A DNA stretch of 64,000 bases, from assembly GCA_035249305.1 (NCBI GenBank), contig DATFGQ010000056.1, positions 1 through 64,000 on the forward strand, read 5' to 3'. The DNA is from DASUNP01 sp035249305 (lineage in GTDB: Bacteria; Acidobacteriota; Blastocatellia; UBA7656). Under the pieces are notes generated by a model. It was not told the origin of the DNA. It saw only the letters and a program-made list of their open reading frames with translations, and made no database searches. Below are positions 44,635 through 53,577 of the stretch, piece by piece. Position 1 is the stretch's first letter. Every line of letters starts with the position of its first letter. The position numbers and the translations under genes were made by a program.

Positions 44635-46620
44635 ATGTCGGTTCAGGAAGCGGTGCGAGAGCAACTCTCGTCAGCTATAAAGAAGTTATATGCGATCGAT
44701 CTCACAGACTTTACGGGTGAGATACCTCCGCGCACGGAGATGGGCGACCTTGCTTTCCCGGTCGCTTTCGAGCTGGCAAAGAGGTTGAAGGCCGCGACGG
44801 GCGAAAAGCATAACCCGCGCCAGATCGCGACGCGCCTCTCGATGGAGCTGCTCTCGGCCAAAGGTGTGTCGCACGTCGAAGTAGCGGGCGCGGGCTACAT
44901 AAACGTCTTCCTCAACAGGGCCGCCTATCTGCTGGACGTTGCCGTAAAGCCCGCCCCGCTCGCCCCGCAGCTCGGCGGAAAGATCATCGTAGAGCACACG
45001 GCCGTGAACCCGAACAAGGCCGCTCACATAGGTCACCTGCGAAACGCCGTGCTCGGCGATACGACCGTCAGGATGCTGCGCGCCGCGGGCGAGCAGGTCG
45101 AAATACAGAACTACATCGACAACACGGGCGTGCAGGTCGCAGACGTGGTGGTCGGGTTCAGACACCTGGACCGCAAGACGCTCGACGATATTAAAGCCAT
45201 AGAAGGCAAATTCGATTACTACTGCTGGGACCTCTACGCGCGCGTCGGCAGTTTTTACGAAGAGGACCGCGCGCGATTACAGCACCGCGCCGACACTCTG
45301 CACGAGATAGAGTCGGGCGAGGGCGAAACGTACGAGATGGCCGATTACATCTCGACGAGGATTCTCGACTGCCATCTCGACACGATGCTGCGCGTAGGCG
45401 TCGAGTACGACCTGATGCCTCGCGAATCCGACGTGCTTCACCTGCACCTGTGGAATCGCACCTTCGAGCTCCTCAAAGAGCGCGGCGCAATAGAGTATGA
45501 GACGGAAGGCAAGCTAGCCGGCTGCTGGGTGATGCGCGCGGCCGACGACGATCAGAAGAGTGAGAGCGAAGGCGAGCAGGAAGCCGACAAGGTGATCGTT
45601 CGATCGAACGGTACTGTTACTTACACGGGCAAAGACATCGCCTTCCACCTCTGGAAGCTGGGGCAACTGGGGCTCGATTTCTACTACAAGCCTTTTCGCA
45701 TCTACCCCGACGGGGCGGTCGCCTGGATCACGACATCCGAAGAGTCCGACAACGACCCGCGTCACCCGGAGTTCGGCAACGGCGCGGCTTACTTCAACGT
45801 GATAGACATAGGCCAGTCTTACCCGCAGCATTACGTGAAGCTCGGCGTGATGGCCGTCGACCACGACGAGCGCGTAGAGCGGAGCGCGCACCTCGCCTAT
45901 GAGAAGGTAGTGCTGACGCCCGCTGCCGCCGAACAGCTCGGGCAGAAGCTGTCGGAAGACGACCGCCAGCGCGGCGCGGTCAGCATGTCGGGCAGGAAAG
46001 GTCTCGGCGTGAAGGCGGACGATTTAATCGATCAGCTTGAAGCAAACGCCCTGGCCGAAGTCGCGAGCCGCCACCCGGAACTGGGCCAGCAGGAACAACG
46101 CGACACGGCCCACAAGATCGCGGTCGGCGCGCTCAGGTACTTTCTGCTCAAGTACTCGCGGACATCGATCATCTCGTTCGACTTCAAAGAGGCGCTGGCC
46201 TTCGACGGCGAGACTGGCCCTTACATTCAATACTCCGTGGTCCGCGCGAACTCTATCTTCAGGAAGCTTGCGGAAGCTGGCCTGGAGTTGGAGACGCTAG
46301 ACATTCAAGCGGTCCCACGCGAGCGCGTGGCTGAGCTATTGAGAGGCGAGGGCGCGGACGATTTGTGGGCGCTGGTCTACCTGGCCGCGCGTTTTAACGA
46401 TGTCTTGCGCGGGGCGGTCGCGGCCCTTGAGCCTTCGATCGTCGCGAAGTGGGCCTTTCAGATCGCGCAGAGGTTCAACCTCTTCTATCACAACTATCAT
46501 ATCTTGTCCGAAGGCGACGCGGGCAGGCGAGCGCTGCTCGTGAGCATAACAACGATAGTGCGCCGCCAGCTTATCGCCGCGCTCGACGTGCTGGGCATTG
46601 AAGCGCCCGAGCGAATGTGA
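44635..46620 (+). CDS. argS: arginyl-tRNA synthetase ArgS
   Basis: This charges tRNA-Arg. The HIGH-type motif is NPNKAAHIGHLRNAVLGD (about residues 120-137). The KMSKS-type loop appears as SMSGRKG, and the C-terminal DALR anticodon-binding domain ends LDVLGIEAPERM. The N-terminal domain fits the family. It is about 661 residues, longer than many ArgS because of an insertion after residue 300. The start at 44635 (MSVQEAV) has AGGAG 11 bases upstream; a GTG at 44605 is also open. Confidence 0.92.
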   Translation: MSVQEAVREQLSSAIKKLYAIDLTDFTGEIPPRTEMGDLAFPVAFELAKRLKAATGEKHNPRQIATRLSMELLSAKGVSHVEVAGAGYINVFLNRAAYLLDVAVKPAPLAPQLGGKIIVEHTAVNPNKAAHIGHLRNAVLGDTTVRMLRAAGEQVEIQNYIDNTGVQVADVVVGFRHLDRKTLDDIKAIEGKFDYYCWDLYARVGSFYEEDRARLQHRADTLHEIESGEGETYEMADYISTRILDCHLDTMLRVGVEYDLMPRESDVLHLHLWNRTFELLKERGAIEYETEGKLAGCWVMRAADDDQKSESEGEQEADKVIVRSNGTVTYTGKDIAFHLWKLGQLGLDFYYKPFRIYPDGAVAWITTSEESDNDPRHPEFGNGAAYFNVIDIGQSYPQHYVKLGVMAVDHDERVERSAHLAYEKVVLTPAAAEQLGQKLSEDDRQRGAVSMSGRKGLGVKADDLIDQLEANALAEVASRHPELGQQEQRDTAHKIAVGALRYFLLKYSRTSIISFDFKEALAFDGETGPYIQYSVVRANSIFRKLAEAGLELETLDIQAVPRERVAELLRGEGADDLWALVYLAARFNDVLRGAVAALEPSIVAKWAFQIAQRFNLFYHNYHILSEGDAGRRALLVSITTIVRRQLIAALDVLGIEAPERM

Positions 46621-46701
46621 GAAGTAATGTTCGTTGCGTCAGGAGGGCGGGCGGGCTATAAGATTAATTGAGAGCCGCCAGCCGCGTCAGGGAGGAATCT
46701 T

Positions 46702-47727
46702 ATGCTGATAGTGATGAAAGCAGACGCCACCGACGAACAGGTGGACGAAGTCCTAAAAGTCATTCGCGACCTCGGCTTCAAGCCGCACGCGATGCCCGGC
46801 GCGACGCGCACGGCGATCGGGGTCACGGGCAATCAGGGCGCGATCGACCCTGCGCACTTCGAAAACCTCGCGGGCGTGGCCGAGGCCATAAGGGTGTCGA
46901 AGCCCTATAAGCTCGTCAGCCGCGACCTCAAGAGCGACGACTCTGTCGTAAAGATCGGCGACGCCGACATAGGTGGCTCCGAGCCCGCGATAATCGCGGG
47001 GCCATGCGCCGTCGAATCGCTCGAACAGACGCTGGAGATCGCCGAGCTTGTGGCGGAGTCGGGCGTGAAATTCTTCAGAGGGGGCGCCTTCAAGCCGCGC
47101 ACGTCTCCATACTCGTTTCAAGGGCTGGGCGAAGAGGGGCTAAAGATACTTGCGCGCGTGCGCGATCAGTTCGGGCTGAAGATAGTCACGGAGGTGCTCG
47201 ACACGGAGACGGCCGACCTGGTCGAAGAGTACGCCGACGTTTTGCAGATCGGCGCGCGGAACATGCAGAACTTCTCGCTGCTCAGGCGCGTAGGCCAGGC
47301 CGCAAAGCCCGTGATGTTAAAGCGCGGGATGTCGGCGACGCTGGAAGAGTTGCTGCTGGCGGCCGAGTACATCATGGCTGAGGGGAACTACAACGTGATC
47401 CTCTGCGAGCGCGGGGTGCGAACGTTTGCGGACCACACGCGCAACACGCTGGACCTGTCGATAGTGCCGGCGGTACAGAATCGCTCTCACCTTCCGATAA
47501 TCGTCGACCCTTCACACGGGACCGGCAAGCGCCACAAAGTCATACCGCTCGCGCGCGCGGCCATAGCCGTGGGGGCCGACGGCATCATGGTCGAAGTCCA
47601 CAACCACCCCGAGCGCGCATTGTCGGATGGGCCGCAGGCGCTGCTGCCGGAGATGTTCAAACAGCTTGTCGAAGAGGTGCGGCTGATTCACGGCGTCCTG
47701 GCGGATACCCAGCCGAGCATGGCCTGA
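46702..47727 (+). CDS. aroF: DAHP synthase (AroF, N-terminal ferredoxin-like domain)
   Basis: This makes 3-deoxy-D-arabino-heptulosonate 7-phosphate, the first step of the shikimate pathway. Conserved catalytic blocks are IIAGPCAVESLEQTLEIAE, FRGGAFKPRTSPYSFQGLG and IVDPSHGTGKRHKV. The first 65 residues are a regulatory ferredoxin-like domain (MLIVMKADATDEQVDEV), as in the type I-beta enzyme of Thermotoga-like organisms, which is inhibited by aromatic amino acids. A GGAGG ribosome site precedes the ATG. At 341 residues it matches that subfamily. Confidence 0.93.
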   Translation: MLIVMKADATDEQVDEVLKVIRDLGFKPHAMPGATRTAIGVTGNQGAIDPAHFENLAGVAEAIRVSKPYKLVSRDLKSDDSVVKIGDADIGGSEPAIIAGPCAVESLEQTLEIAELVAESGVKFFRGGAFKPRTSPYSFQGLGEEGLKILARVRDQFGLKIVTEVLDTETADLVEEYADVLQIGARNMQNFSLLRRVGQAAKPVMLKRGMSATLEELLLAAEYIMAEGNYNVILCERGVRTFADHTRNTLDLSIVPAVQNRSHLPIIVDPSHGTGKRHKVIPLARAAIAVGADGIMVEVHNHPERALSDGPQALLPEMFKQLVEEVRLIHGVLADTQPSMA

Positions 47728-47733
47728 TGCGCG

Positions 47734-49353
47734 CTACATGTTGACGCCCGTGTAGTTGTGGTACATTAGTGTGCGGACGCGGTTGCGCCCCGCGGCTTTC
47801 GCCAGATACATCGCGCGGTCGGACATCTCTATCAACTCTTCTTTCGACTTGGCCGACGAGGGATAGGTGGCCACGCCTATGCTGGCCGTCACCTGCCCTA
47901 TCTTCTGTGCGGGCGTTGCGGCTATAGCCTCGCGCAGACGCTCGGCCACTAGTATCGCCCCCTCGCGGTCGCACTGGGGGAGTATGACTACGAACTCTTC
48001 GCCGCCATAGCGTGCGCACACGTCTACGCCGCGCACAGTCGTTTGCATAATCTGCGCGACGTGGCACAAGGCGGCGTCGCCCGCGCGGTGTCCGAGCGAG
48101 TCGTTGATCCGCTTCAGGTGATCGAGGTCTAAGAGAATCAGCGACACTTTATCGTCGTTGCGGTCGGCGAGTTTTATCTCGCGCTCAAGGCGCTCTTGAA
48201 AGTACCTGTGGTTGTAAAGGCCCGTCATCGCGTCGGTCATCGCCTGCGTCTGCACTTGGCGGAACAGCCGCGCGTGGCTGATGGCGACGGCGAGCTGGTC
48301 CGAGACGGTCTTTACCATCAGCTCTTCTTCGTCTTCCCAGTCGCGGCCCGGCGTGTCGTCCTCAACTACCAGGACGCCGATCACGCTGTTGCGGTAAGTG
48401 ATGGGGATTTCAAGCGGGCCCGGTATCTGGAGGTTCTGCTCGTCCTCGTCGCGCGCCGCTTCATCGCGGTCAGAGGGCGGCCCCGCCTGCCCGCGCTCCT
48501 GCCCCTGACGGCGGTCCCTGCGCGAATAGGCGGATGCCTGTGAGGCCGACGGGTGCGTAGACTCTCGCTCGTAGACGCTCATGCCTTCGGGCTTGCTGGT
48601 GCCCTCCTGCCACAAAACGAGCGCGGAGCGCCGCGCCTTCAGCGCGCGCCCGACCTCTTCGACCGCCGACTGCAAGATCGATTCAAGCTCTAGCGTGCTC
48701 GATATGGCCGAGCTGATCCGGTGAGTCGCCATCTCGAGCTCGCTCTGCCGCTGCATCAACAGCGTCAGCTTGGTCGTAAGCGTGAGCGCGAGCCGAACCG
48801 AGTGGTTGTGCGGGGCCGACGCGTTCAACAGCTTATCAAGCCGCGCCCGCTCTTCAGGCTTCTGCACGCTTATGCGCGACATCAAGTATTCGATGGCCGT
48901 GAAGACTACGTTCGGGTCGAACGTCCAGAACATGTCGTAGGCCTTCCCGTGTTTGCTCGTCTCCGACTGCACCGTCGAAGACGACAGGAGCCCGCAAAAG
49001 CGCGGGTCCATCACCAGCATGAACGGGCCCGTCTCTATCGAGTGGTAATCCTTCTCACCTAACAGAGTGAAGTTTGAGGCCAGCTCGGGGTTCCAGGTCC
49101 TGGTCAGACACTCGTTATCGCAGGAGAAGAGGTAGAGGTGGCGCGCGGCGCTCTTTAGCTTCGCCAGCCGTTCGGCTTCGCGGGCGGGCTGGCCGTCCAG
49201 GCAGCGGCCTTCGATCACAAGCGCGGAGAGTTTATTCTCAGTTACGACATCCTCGAAATAACGCATCAGCCGTATGATGGTCTGCTCGTTGCACCAAACG
49301 GGCGCAAACTCATCCCCATGCTGGTTCGTGAGCGCGTAAAAGAGTGAATACAT
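47734..49353 (-). CDS. DICT-GAF-GGDEF diguanylate cyclase
   Basis: The protein has an N-terminal DICT sensory domain (about residues 1-165; MYSLFYALTNQHGDEFAP). A GAF domain (about 200-375) holds an unusual charged insertion (GQERGQAGPPSDRDEAARD). A GGDEF domain at the C-terminus has the active site GGEEF and an intact RxxD inhibitory site (RGVD) five residues earlier, so it should make cyclic di-GMP and be product-inhibited. The frame is open to a TTG at 49431, but a strong promoter (49415-49442) lies inside that part, so the ATG at 49353 is preferred, giving 539 residues. Confidence 0.85.
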   Translation of the reverse strand: MYSLFYALTNQHGDEFAPVWCNEQTIIRLMRYFEDVVTENKLSALVIEGRCLDGQPAREAERLAKLKSAARHLYLFSCDNECLTRTWNPELASNFTLLGEKDYHSIETGPFMLVMDPRFCGLLSSSTVQSETSKHGKAYDMFWTFDPNVVFTAIEYLMSRISVQKPEERARLDKLLNASAPHNHSVRLALTLTTKLTLLMQRQSELEMATHRISSAISSTLELESILQSAVEEVGRALKARRSALVLWQEGTSKPEGMSVYERESTHPSASQASAYSRRDRRQGQERGQAGPPSDRDEAARDEDEQNLQIPGPLEIPITYRNSVIGVLVVEDDTPGRDWEDEEELMVKTVSDQLAVAISHARLFRQVQTQAMTDAMTGLYNHRYFQERLEREIKLADRNDDKVSLILLDLDHLKRINDSLGHRAGDAALCHVAQIMQTTVRGVDVCARYGGEEFVVILPQCDREGAILVAERLREAIAATPAQKIGQVTASIGVATYPSSAKSKEELIEMSDRAMYLAKAAGRNRVRTLMYHNYTGVNM

Positions 49354-49414
49354 CGATTCCGTGATCTCGAAAGGGTGATTGACTGCGGGGACCGTTGGTG
49401 CAGTATACAGAGTG

Positions 49415-49442
49415 ATTTTACACTGCCCCAAAGCCGTGTCAA
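49415..49442 (-). promoter_or_regulatory. sigma-70-type promoter of the diguanylate cyclase gene
   Basis: On the minus strand TTGACA (49437-49442) and TAAAAT (49415-49420) are 16 bases apart. Transcription would start about 55 bases before the ATG at 49353, so the longer reading of the gene is unlikely. Confidence 0.6.
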
Positions 49443-49490
49443 TTCTTTTGTCTACACGTATGGTAAGTCTTGAGAGCTGAGTGCGCGAAC

Positions 49491-49667
49491 CTATCCGTTC
49501 TTAGTATTAACCCTGTTTCTACGGCCTAGCTTAGGGACATCTTTTGCTAATCGCTTAAGTCGAGTGACGGTCTCAATTTTTTCCTCTATCGGGCGTTGAG
49601 CCATGCGCTGCCGCCACTCCGCCTTTTTTTTGAATAGGTCTGAAACGTCCGGATAATTCTTTTTCAA
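49491..49667 (-). CDS. small basic protein, partner of the broken nucleotidyltransferase-like gene
   Basis: This 58-residue product is read from a TTG at 49665-49667 that overlaps the upstream stop as TTGA, a coupling signal. The sequence begins KKNYPDVSDLFKKKAEWRQR and continues with RPIEEKIETVTRLKRLAK, a charged, helical pattern. Small proteins with a DLFxxKxxxRxxxAxxPxEEKI pattern are, as far as I recall, commonly placed beside a nucleotidyltransferase gene in toxin-antitoxin-like pairs. Here the partner upstream is truncated. The toxin-antitoxin role is inference. Confidence 0.6.
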   Translation of the reverse strand: MKKNYPDVSDLFKKKAEWRQRMAQRPIEEKIETVTRLKRLAKDVPKLGRRNRVNTKNG

Positions 49668-49888
49668 GGCAGGAACCCCCTCTTTTTTTCATGCCATTTA
49701 TCTTCTAGATTGTGTCGCGAGAGGATTCCCATAAGAACCTCCATATTAACTATATCAGCTTCCAAAAAACGAGCCATTCGAGCATAGTCTTTTGGACGCC
49801 CGGTATCTAACATAATAGCTACCAGGTGTTCAGCGCGCATTACGCGGACAGGGGTTCTAAAAGCGCGTCTGAGAAGTAGCAACTTACT
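49664..49888 (-). pseudogene. 3' remnant of a nucleotidyltransferase-like gene, cut by a palindromic repeat
   Basis: About 74 residues remain, including RAEHLVAIMLDTGRPKDYAR and GILSRHNLEDKW, which look like the C-terminal region of AbiEii/DUF6036-type nucleotidyltransferase proteins. Upstream of base 49889 the frame runs into a palindromic repeat element (49890-50040), which supplies a spurious start at 49966 and removes the rest of the gene. It overlaps the small partner gene by 4 bases. The family call is from pattern memory only. Confidence 0.55.
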
Positions 49889-49889
49889 A

Positions 49890-50040
49890 GGCTCCGTAGG
49901 AGCCTGATGTTTGTAGAAGGATCGCATAACCATTATCCAACTCCGTAGGAGTTGAATAACAGACATACAACTCCTACGGAGTTGCGGTGCATTTACGCTA
50001 TTGTTCTACAGACATTGAGCCCCTACGGGGCTTTTCAGAC
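49890..50040. repeat. multi-hairpin repeat of the GGCTCCGTAGGAGCC family
   Basis: In order: GGCTCCGTAGGAGCC (49890-49904); ATGTTTGTAGA and a matching TCTACAGACAT (50005-50015) enclosing CAACTCCGTAGGAGTTG (49938-49954) and CAACTCCTACGGAGTTG (49968-49984); then GCCCCTACGGGGC (50019-50031). It is the same family as 34362-34473. The following 50041-50323 holds no gene; it contains a ribosome site GGAGGAG for the next gene and nothing else I recognise. Confidence 0.82.
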
Positions 50041-50323
50041 GCCCTCTAAGCCCTAACGCTCAATAAGGCTAAATGAGCGGGGTGTGTAATTTTTTCACCA
50101 ACGGTGGGAAACTAATACAAGAGAGATTATATTCTGATTACAGAAGCAATCCGGTCGCCCGATAAAAGGCCGTTTTAGGTAGTTTTCCTGCCGCCGGATT
50201 AGTGGCACACGGCTCGCTGGTATACCCAGGTTCATACTCGGTTGGACAACGAGTGTATGAGCAGTGCTAACGGTTTTCCCCTTTAATCTCATATCCTGAA
50301 TCGAGACCGCGAGGAGGAGAAAA

Positions 50324-51058
50324 ATGAAACTCAAGTTGGTTACCGTCATCGCGATCATGGCGCTCGGGGTGATCTCGGAGACGGGCTGCGCGACCAAGAA
50401 ATACGTCCGCAACCGTATCGCCGAACGAGTCACGCCGGTCGAGAATCGCACTACTGAGCTGGAAGAGACTTCGCGCCGCAACACGCAGCAGATTGGGGAG
50501 CTCCGGTCAGGCATTGAAGATGTGAGAAGCCGCTCGGACCGCGCGCAGCAGACGGCAGACCGCGCCGCCGCCTCCGCCGAGCAGGCCAACACCCGGTTGA
50601 CGACGATCGAGGGGAGCGTCGAGGACCTGCGCTCGAACCTCGACAAGTACACGCTGTCGAATACGGCTATGGTCTTCTTCCGACCGGGCAGCGCGAGGCT
50701 CACTCCCGAGGGCATGGCCCAGCTTGATACGCTCGCCTCGCAAATAACGGACCGTAACGGATTCATACTCGAAATCGTCGGCTTCGGCGACTCGGTCAAG
50801 GCGACCAGATATAACCAGAGCCTCGCGCAGATGAGGGCAGAGGCCGTTCAGCGGTACCTCGCCGACAAAGCCAACATCCCCGTCATGAGGATGTTCGCGC
50901 TCGGCCTGGGCGCCGCGCGGCCCATAGAGCAGACGGTATCTACGGACGGGGAAGCCCCCGCAAACAGCCGCGCGCTTTATCGCAGGGTAGAGATAAGGTT
51001 GTTAACGAATAACGCCGTGCCCGGCGCTCCGATGCGAACAACCTCTACGAGCAACTAG
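50324..51058 (+). CDS. OmpA-domain lipoprotein with coiled coil
   Basis: The N-terminus is a lipoprotein signal with the lipobox cysteine at about residue 22 (ISETGC). Residues about 40-115 form a coiled coil (RTTELEETSRRNTQQIGELR) with heptad-like spacing. The C-terminal 115 residues are an OmpA/Pal-type peptidoglycan-binding domain (LTPEGMAQLDTLASQI and ARPIEQ). This plan suggests an outer-membrane lipoprotein that tethers to the cell wall. A GGAGGAG ribosome site precedes the ATG and a hairpin terminator follows. Confidence 0.85.
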   Translation: MKLKLVTVIAIMALGVISETGCATKKYVRNRIAERVTPVENRTTELEETSRRNTQQIGELRSGIEDVRSRSDRAQQTADRAAASAEQANTRLTTIEGSVEDLRSNLDKYTLSNTAMVFFRPGSARLTPEGMAQLDTLASQITDRNGFILEIVGFGDSVKATRYNQSLAQMRAEAVQRYLADKANIPVMRMFALGLGAARPIEQTVSTDGEAPANSRALYRRVEIRLLTNNAVPGAPMRTTSTSN

Positions 51059-51122
51059 GATGTATGCGTTGAGAGTCTGAGCCCCCACAGCCTTTAGGCT
51101 CTCGGAAGACGCTTGCAGGAGG

Positions 51123-51158
51123 ACCGTAAGCCGTCGGGGCGTCCTGACGGCTTACGGT
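51123..51158 (+). terminator. hairpin after the OmpA-type lipoprotein gene
   Basis: ACCGTAAGCCGTC (51123-51135) and GACGGCTTACGGT (51146-51158) form a perfect 13-base stem with a 10-base loop, starting 64 bases after the stop. A T-rich stretch (CCTTTTGCG) comes a little later. Confidence 0.65.
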
Positions 51159-51264
51159 TCAAGCCCCCGCCTTTTGCGCTCCAGCCGATTCAATCTTCCC
51201 GAAGATAATGCTATGATATTGAGGCAACCGGATTTAGGGTCATGGCATCACAGCCTGTGAGGTC

Positions 51265-51864
51265 ATGGCGACTCTGACGAACACGCTGATAATGACCGTG
51301 ACCGCTGAACCAAGCCAGACTGCCTCGGATCTCGAGTTAGCTCGGGCGGCGGCAGCGGGTGACGCCGCAGCGTTTGAAAAACTTTACGAGCAGCACAGCC
51401 GCCGGGTCTACTCGCTCTGCCTGAGGATGGTCGGGAGCGCGCCCCAGGCCGAAGACCTGACGCAAGAGGTATTCTTGCAGGTCTTTCGCAAGATCGGCTC
51501 GTTCCGCGGCGATTCGGCCTTTACGACGTGGCTGCACCGCCTGACCGTGAATCAGGTGCTGATGCACTTCCGCAAGCGCGGCGTAAAGCTTGAGCGAACG
51601 AGCGAAGAGGGCGATTTCACGGATGTGGTCGAAACGCCCTTGCAGAGCACGCGGCGGATTTCGATGGTCGACCGGCTGGCGCTTGAAAAGGCTATCGAGC
51701 AGTTGCCGCCGGGTTACAGGACGGTCTTCACGCTGCACGACATCGAGGGCTACGAGCATGAAGAGATTTCCGACATGCTCAACATAAGCATAGGGACTTC
51801 AAAGTCGCAGCTTCACAAGGCGCGGATGAGACTCAGAGAGCTGCTGTTGAAGAAAGCTGTTTAA
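51265..51864 (+). CDS. ECF RNA polymerase sigma factor (RpoE-like)
   Basis: This is a group 4 sigma factor of 199 residues. Region 2 shows ARAAAAGDAAAFEKLYEQHS, EDLTQEVFLQVFRKI and TWLHRLTVNQVLMHFRKR. Region 4 has LPPGYRTVFTLHDIEGYEHE and a helix-turn-helix (ISDMLNISIGTSKSQLHKAR). The start follows a GTGAGGTC ribosome site. The next gene, 17 bases later, is its zinc-type anti-sigma factor, and a DUF4097 gene follows, so this unit is probably an envelope-stress sigma/anti-sigma pair. Confidence 0.92.
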   Translation: MATLTNTLIMTVTAEPSQTASDLELARAAAAGDAAAFEKLYEQHSRRVYSLCLRMVGSAPQAEDLTQEVFLQVFRKIGSFRGDSAFTTWLHRLTVNQVLMHFRKRGVKLERTSEEGDFTDVVETPLQSTRRISMVDRLALEKAIEQLPPGYRTVFTLHDIEGYEHEEISDMLNISIGTSKSQLHKARMRLRELLLKKAV

Positions 51865-51881
51865 GGAGATAGAGGATTCTG

Positions 51882-52580
51882 ATGGTTTGCGAGCAGTGTC
51901 AAGAACTGATTTCAGATTACATTGACGGGACGCTTGAGCTGGGCGAGCAGACTAAGATGGAGCACCATCTTGCCGACTGTGAAGACTGCCGCGCCGTTCG
52001 AGACGACCTCCTGCAGGTAGTCCATTTCAGCAAGCAGTTGCCCATGCATACGCCTTCGAGCGCCGTGTGGGCGCGGATCGAATCTGACATCGCAAGCGAG
52101 CAGCCGCGCTCAAGCTGGGGCCGCGCGCGGGCCGCGTGGGCGCGGGTTCAGAATCGCTACCTGAGGCTTTCGATCCCGCAGCTCGCCGCCGCCGCCGCAG
52201 CGCTCGCCATCGTCGTGTCGATCGGCGTGATGGTCGCGCGGCAGAATACCGCCGACTTCGCAAGCCAGTTTGCGGCAAGCCAGCCCGAGCAGGCCGCTCC
52301 GGTCTCCAGAAACCTGCTCTCCAACCCGCAGGACGCCGAAGCTATCACGCAGATGGAGCACCGCATAGACCAGCTTGCGGAAACCTTAGAGCAGCGCAAG
52401 GTCGCGTGGACGCCTGAGCTTCGCCGGGCATTCGACCGCAATATGATTCACGTCGATCAAACGTTGATCGAATGCCGTCATCAATTGAGTAACAATCCGG
52501 CGGACAAGACTTCGCAGGACCTGATGCTGAACGCGTACAGAGAGAAGGTCCGGCTTCTCGAAGGGTTTGAGAAGTACTGA
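51882..52580 (+). CDS. zinc-binding anti-sigma factor (ZAS type)
   Basis: The N-terminus has the ZAS motif, CEQCQELISDYID and HHLADCEDC (His-x3-Cys-x2-Cys), which binds zinc and the sigma factor. One membrane helix follows at about residues 97-118 (PQLAAAAAALAIVVSIGVMV). The C-terminal part, probably periplasmic, has a helical region (MEHRIDQLAETLEQRK) of unknown function. It begins 17 bases after the sigma gene and would hold that sigma at the membrane until a signal arrives. Confidence 0.87.
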   Translation: MVCEQCQELISDYIDGTLELGEQTKMEHHLADCEDCRAVRDDLLQVVHFSKQLPMHTPSSAVWARIESDIASEQPRSSWGRARAAWARVQNRYLRLSIPQLAAAAAALAIVVSIGVMVARQNTADFASQFAASQPEQAAPVSRNLLSNPQDAEAITQMEHRIDQLAETLEQRKVAWTPELRRAFDRNMIHVDQTLIECRHQLSNNPADKTSQDLMLNAYREKVRLLEGFEKY

Positions 52581-52629
52581 ACGGCGGGTCGATAACTCTT
52601 TTTAGATTTTTCTTAAAGGGTCTGAAGCG

Positions 52630-53382
52630 ATGGCGGGTTTTGTAAATAAGAACACCGGCATTAGAGCGTTCAAGCTCTCGTCTCTTACTCTAGTAACCCT
52701 CTTCATCCTCTTGCCGGCGACAACCGAAGCGTCAGAGCCCTGGGCGAAGTTCGAGCGGACCTACACGCCACAGGGGGCGGCGCACCTCAAGCTCTCAAAC
52801 ACGAACGGCGACATAACCGTCACGGCCTGGGCCAAGAAGACCGTCGTGGTGCGCGCCAACGCCGCGCCGAGCGTCTCGATCCAGGACCAGGTTTCGGGCG
52901 ACCAGATAATCATCTCGGTCAAGCGCGACCTCAGGCTCGGGAGGGCCGATTTCGAGGTCTTCGTCCCGGCCGATACAAGCGTCTCGATCAAGAACGTGAT
53001 GGGCAGGATCGAGGTGCAGGGCGTGAGCGGGCACGTCACGGTCGACTCCATAGACAGCGACGTGCGGCTGGCCGACATACGCGCCCAGTCGGTCGACGTC
53101 AAAGTGACGAGCGGTGACATCTCGTTTGACGGCGAGCTGGACGGGCAGGGGCCTTTCTCCTTGCAGACGTTGAAAGGCGACCTGGATGTGACGGTCCCCG
53201 AAAGGTCTTCCTTCGACCTCGTGGCCCGCGCGCTGAGCGAGAACATCAACCTGGGGGCCTTCCTCGGAAGCCTGACGGGGACGAGCCGCGGGCCTAAGAG
53301 CGTCTCTGGCACCTACCAGAGAGGCGGCGCGCGGCTAAGCCTGACAACCTACATCGGCCGGATACTGCTTCGTAAGAAGTGA
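52630..53382 (+). CDS. secreted DUF4097 (adhesin-like beta-repeat) protein
   Basis: After an N-terminal signal peptide (hydrophobic core LTLVTLFILLPATTEA, cleavage likely near residue 35), the body matches DUF4097: repeated short beta strands with SNTNGDITVTAWAKKTVVVR, VSIKNVMGRIEVQGVSGH and VKVTSGDISFDGEL. The family is thought to be extracytoplasmic, of unknown role. The gene follows the anti-sigma gene by 49 bases, so it is likely a target of the sigma/anti-sigma pair or part of the same unit. Confidence 0.82.
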   Translation: MAGFVNKNTGIRAFKLSSLTLVTLFILLPATTEASEPWAKFERTYTPQGAAHLKLSNTNGDITVTAWAKKTVVVRANAAPSVSIQDQVSGDQIIISVKRDLRLGRADFEVFVPADTSVSIKNVMGRIEVQGVSGHVTVDSIDSDVRLADIRAQSVDVKVTSGDISFDGELDGQGPFSLQTLKGDLDVTVPERSSFDLVARALSENINLGAFLGSLTGTSRGPKSVSGTYQRGGARLSLTTYIGRILLRKK

Positions 53383-53577
53383 AGCAATCGGCTCGCGTCG
53401 CGAAACTTCCGCATAGAATTGGAACATTTGCACACGCCCGTCGTAAATCTTCGGTGGCGAAGGCGAACCGTAGAATTTTTCTCCCTTGCGTGCTATAAAA
53501 GCTAGCTGAAATCGGTACAGCGCGCCCGAAGGTGTGCTTGCCCGCTCTATGCGAGCCTCGGGGCTGAGGCATCATTA

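Noticed and set aside
49889..49966. A start codon at 49966 that would give the nucleotidyltransferase remnant 26 more residues.
   Set aside because: These codons come from the palindromic repeat. The similar repeat at 34379-34457 also adds a false start to an aldehyde dehydrogenase.
50095..50799. A 234-codon minus-strand open frame opposite the OmpA-type lipoprotein gene.
   Set aside because: The plus-strand gene has a lipobox, coiled coil, OmpA domain and strong ribosome site; the opposite frame has none.
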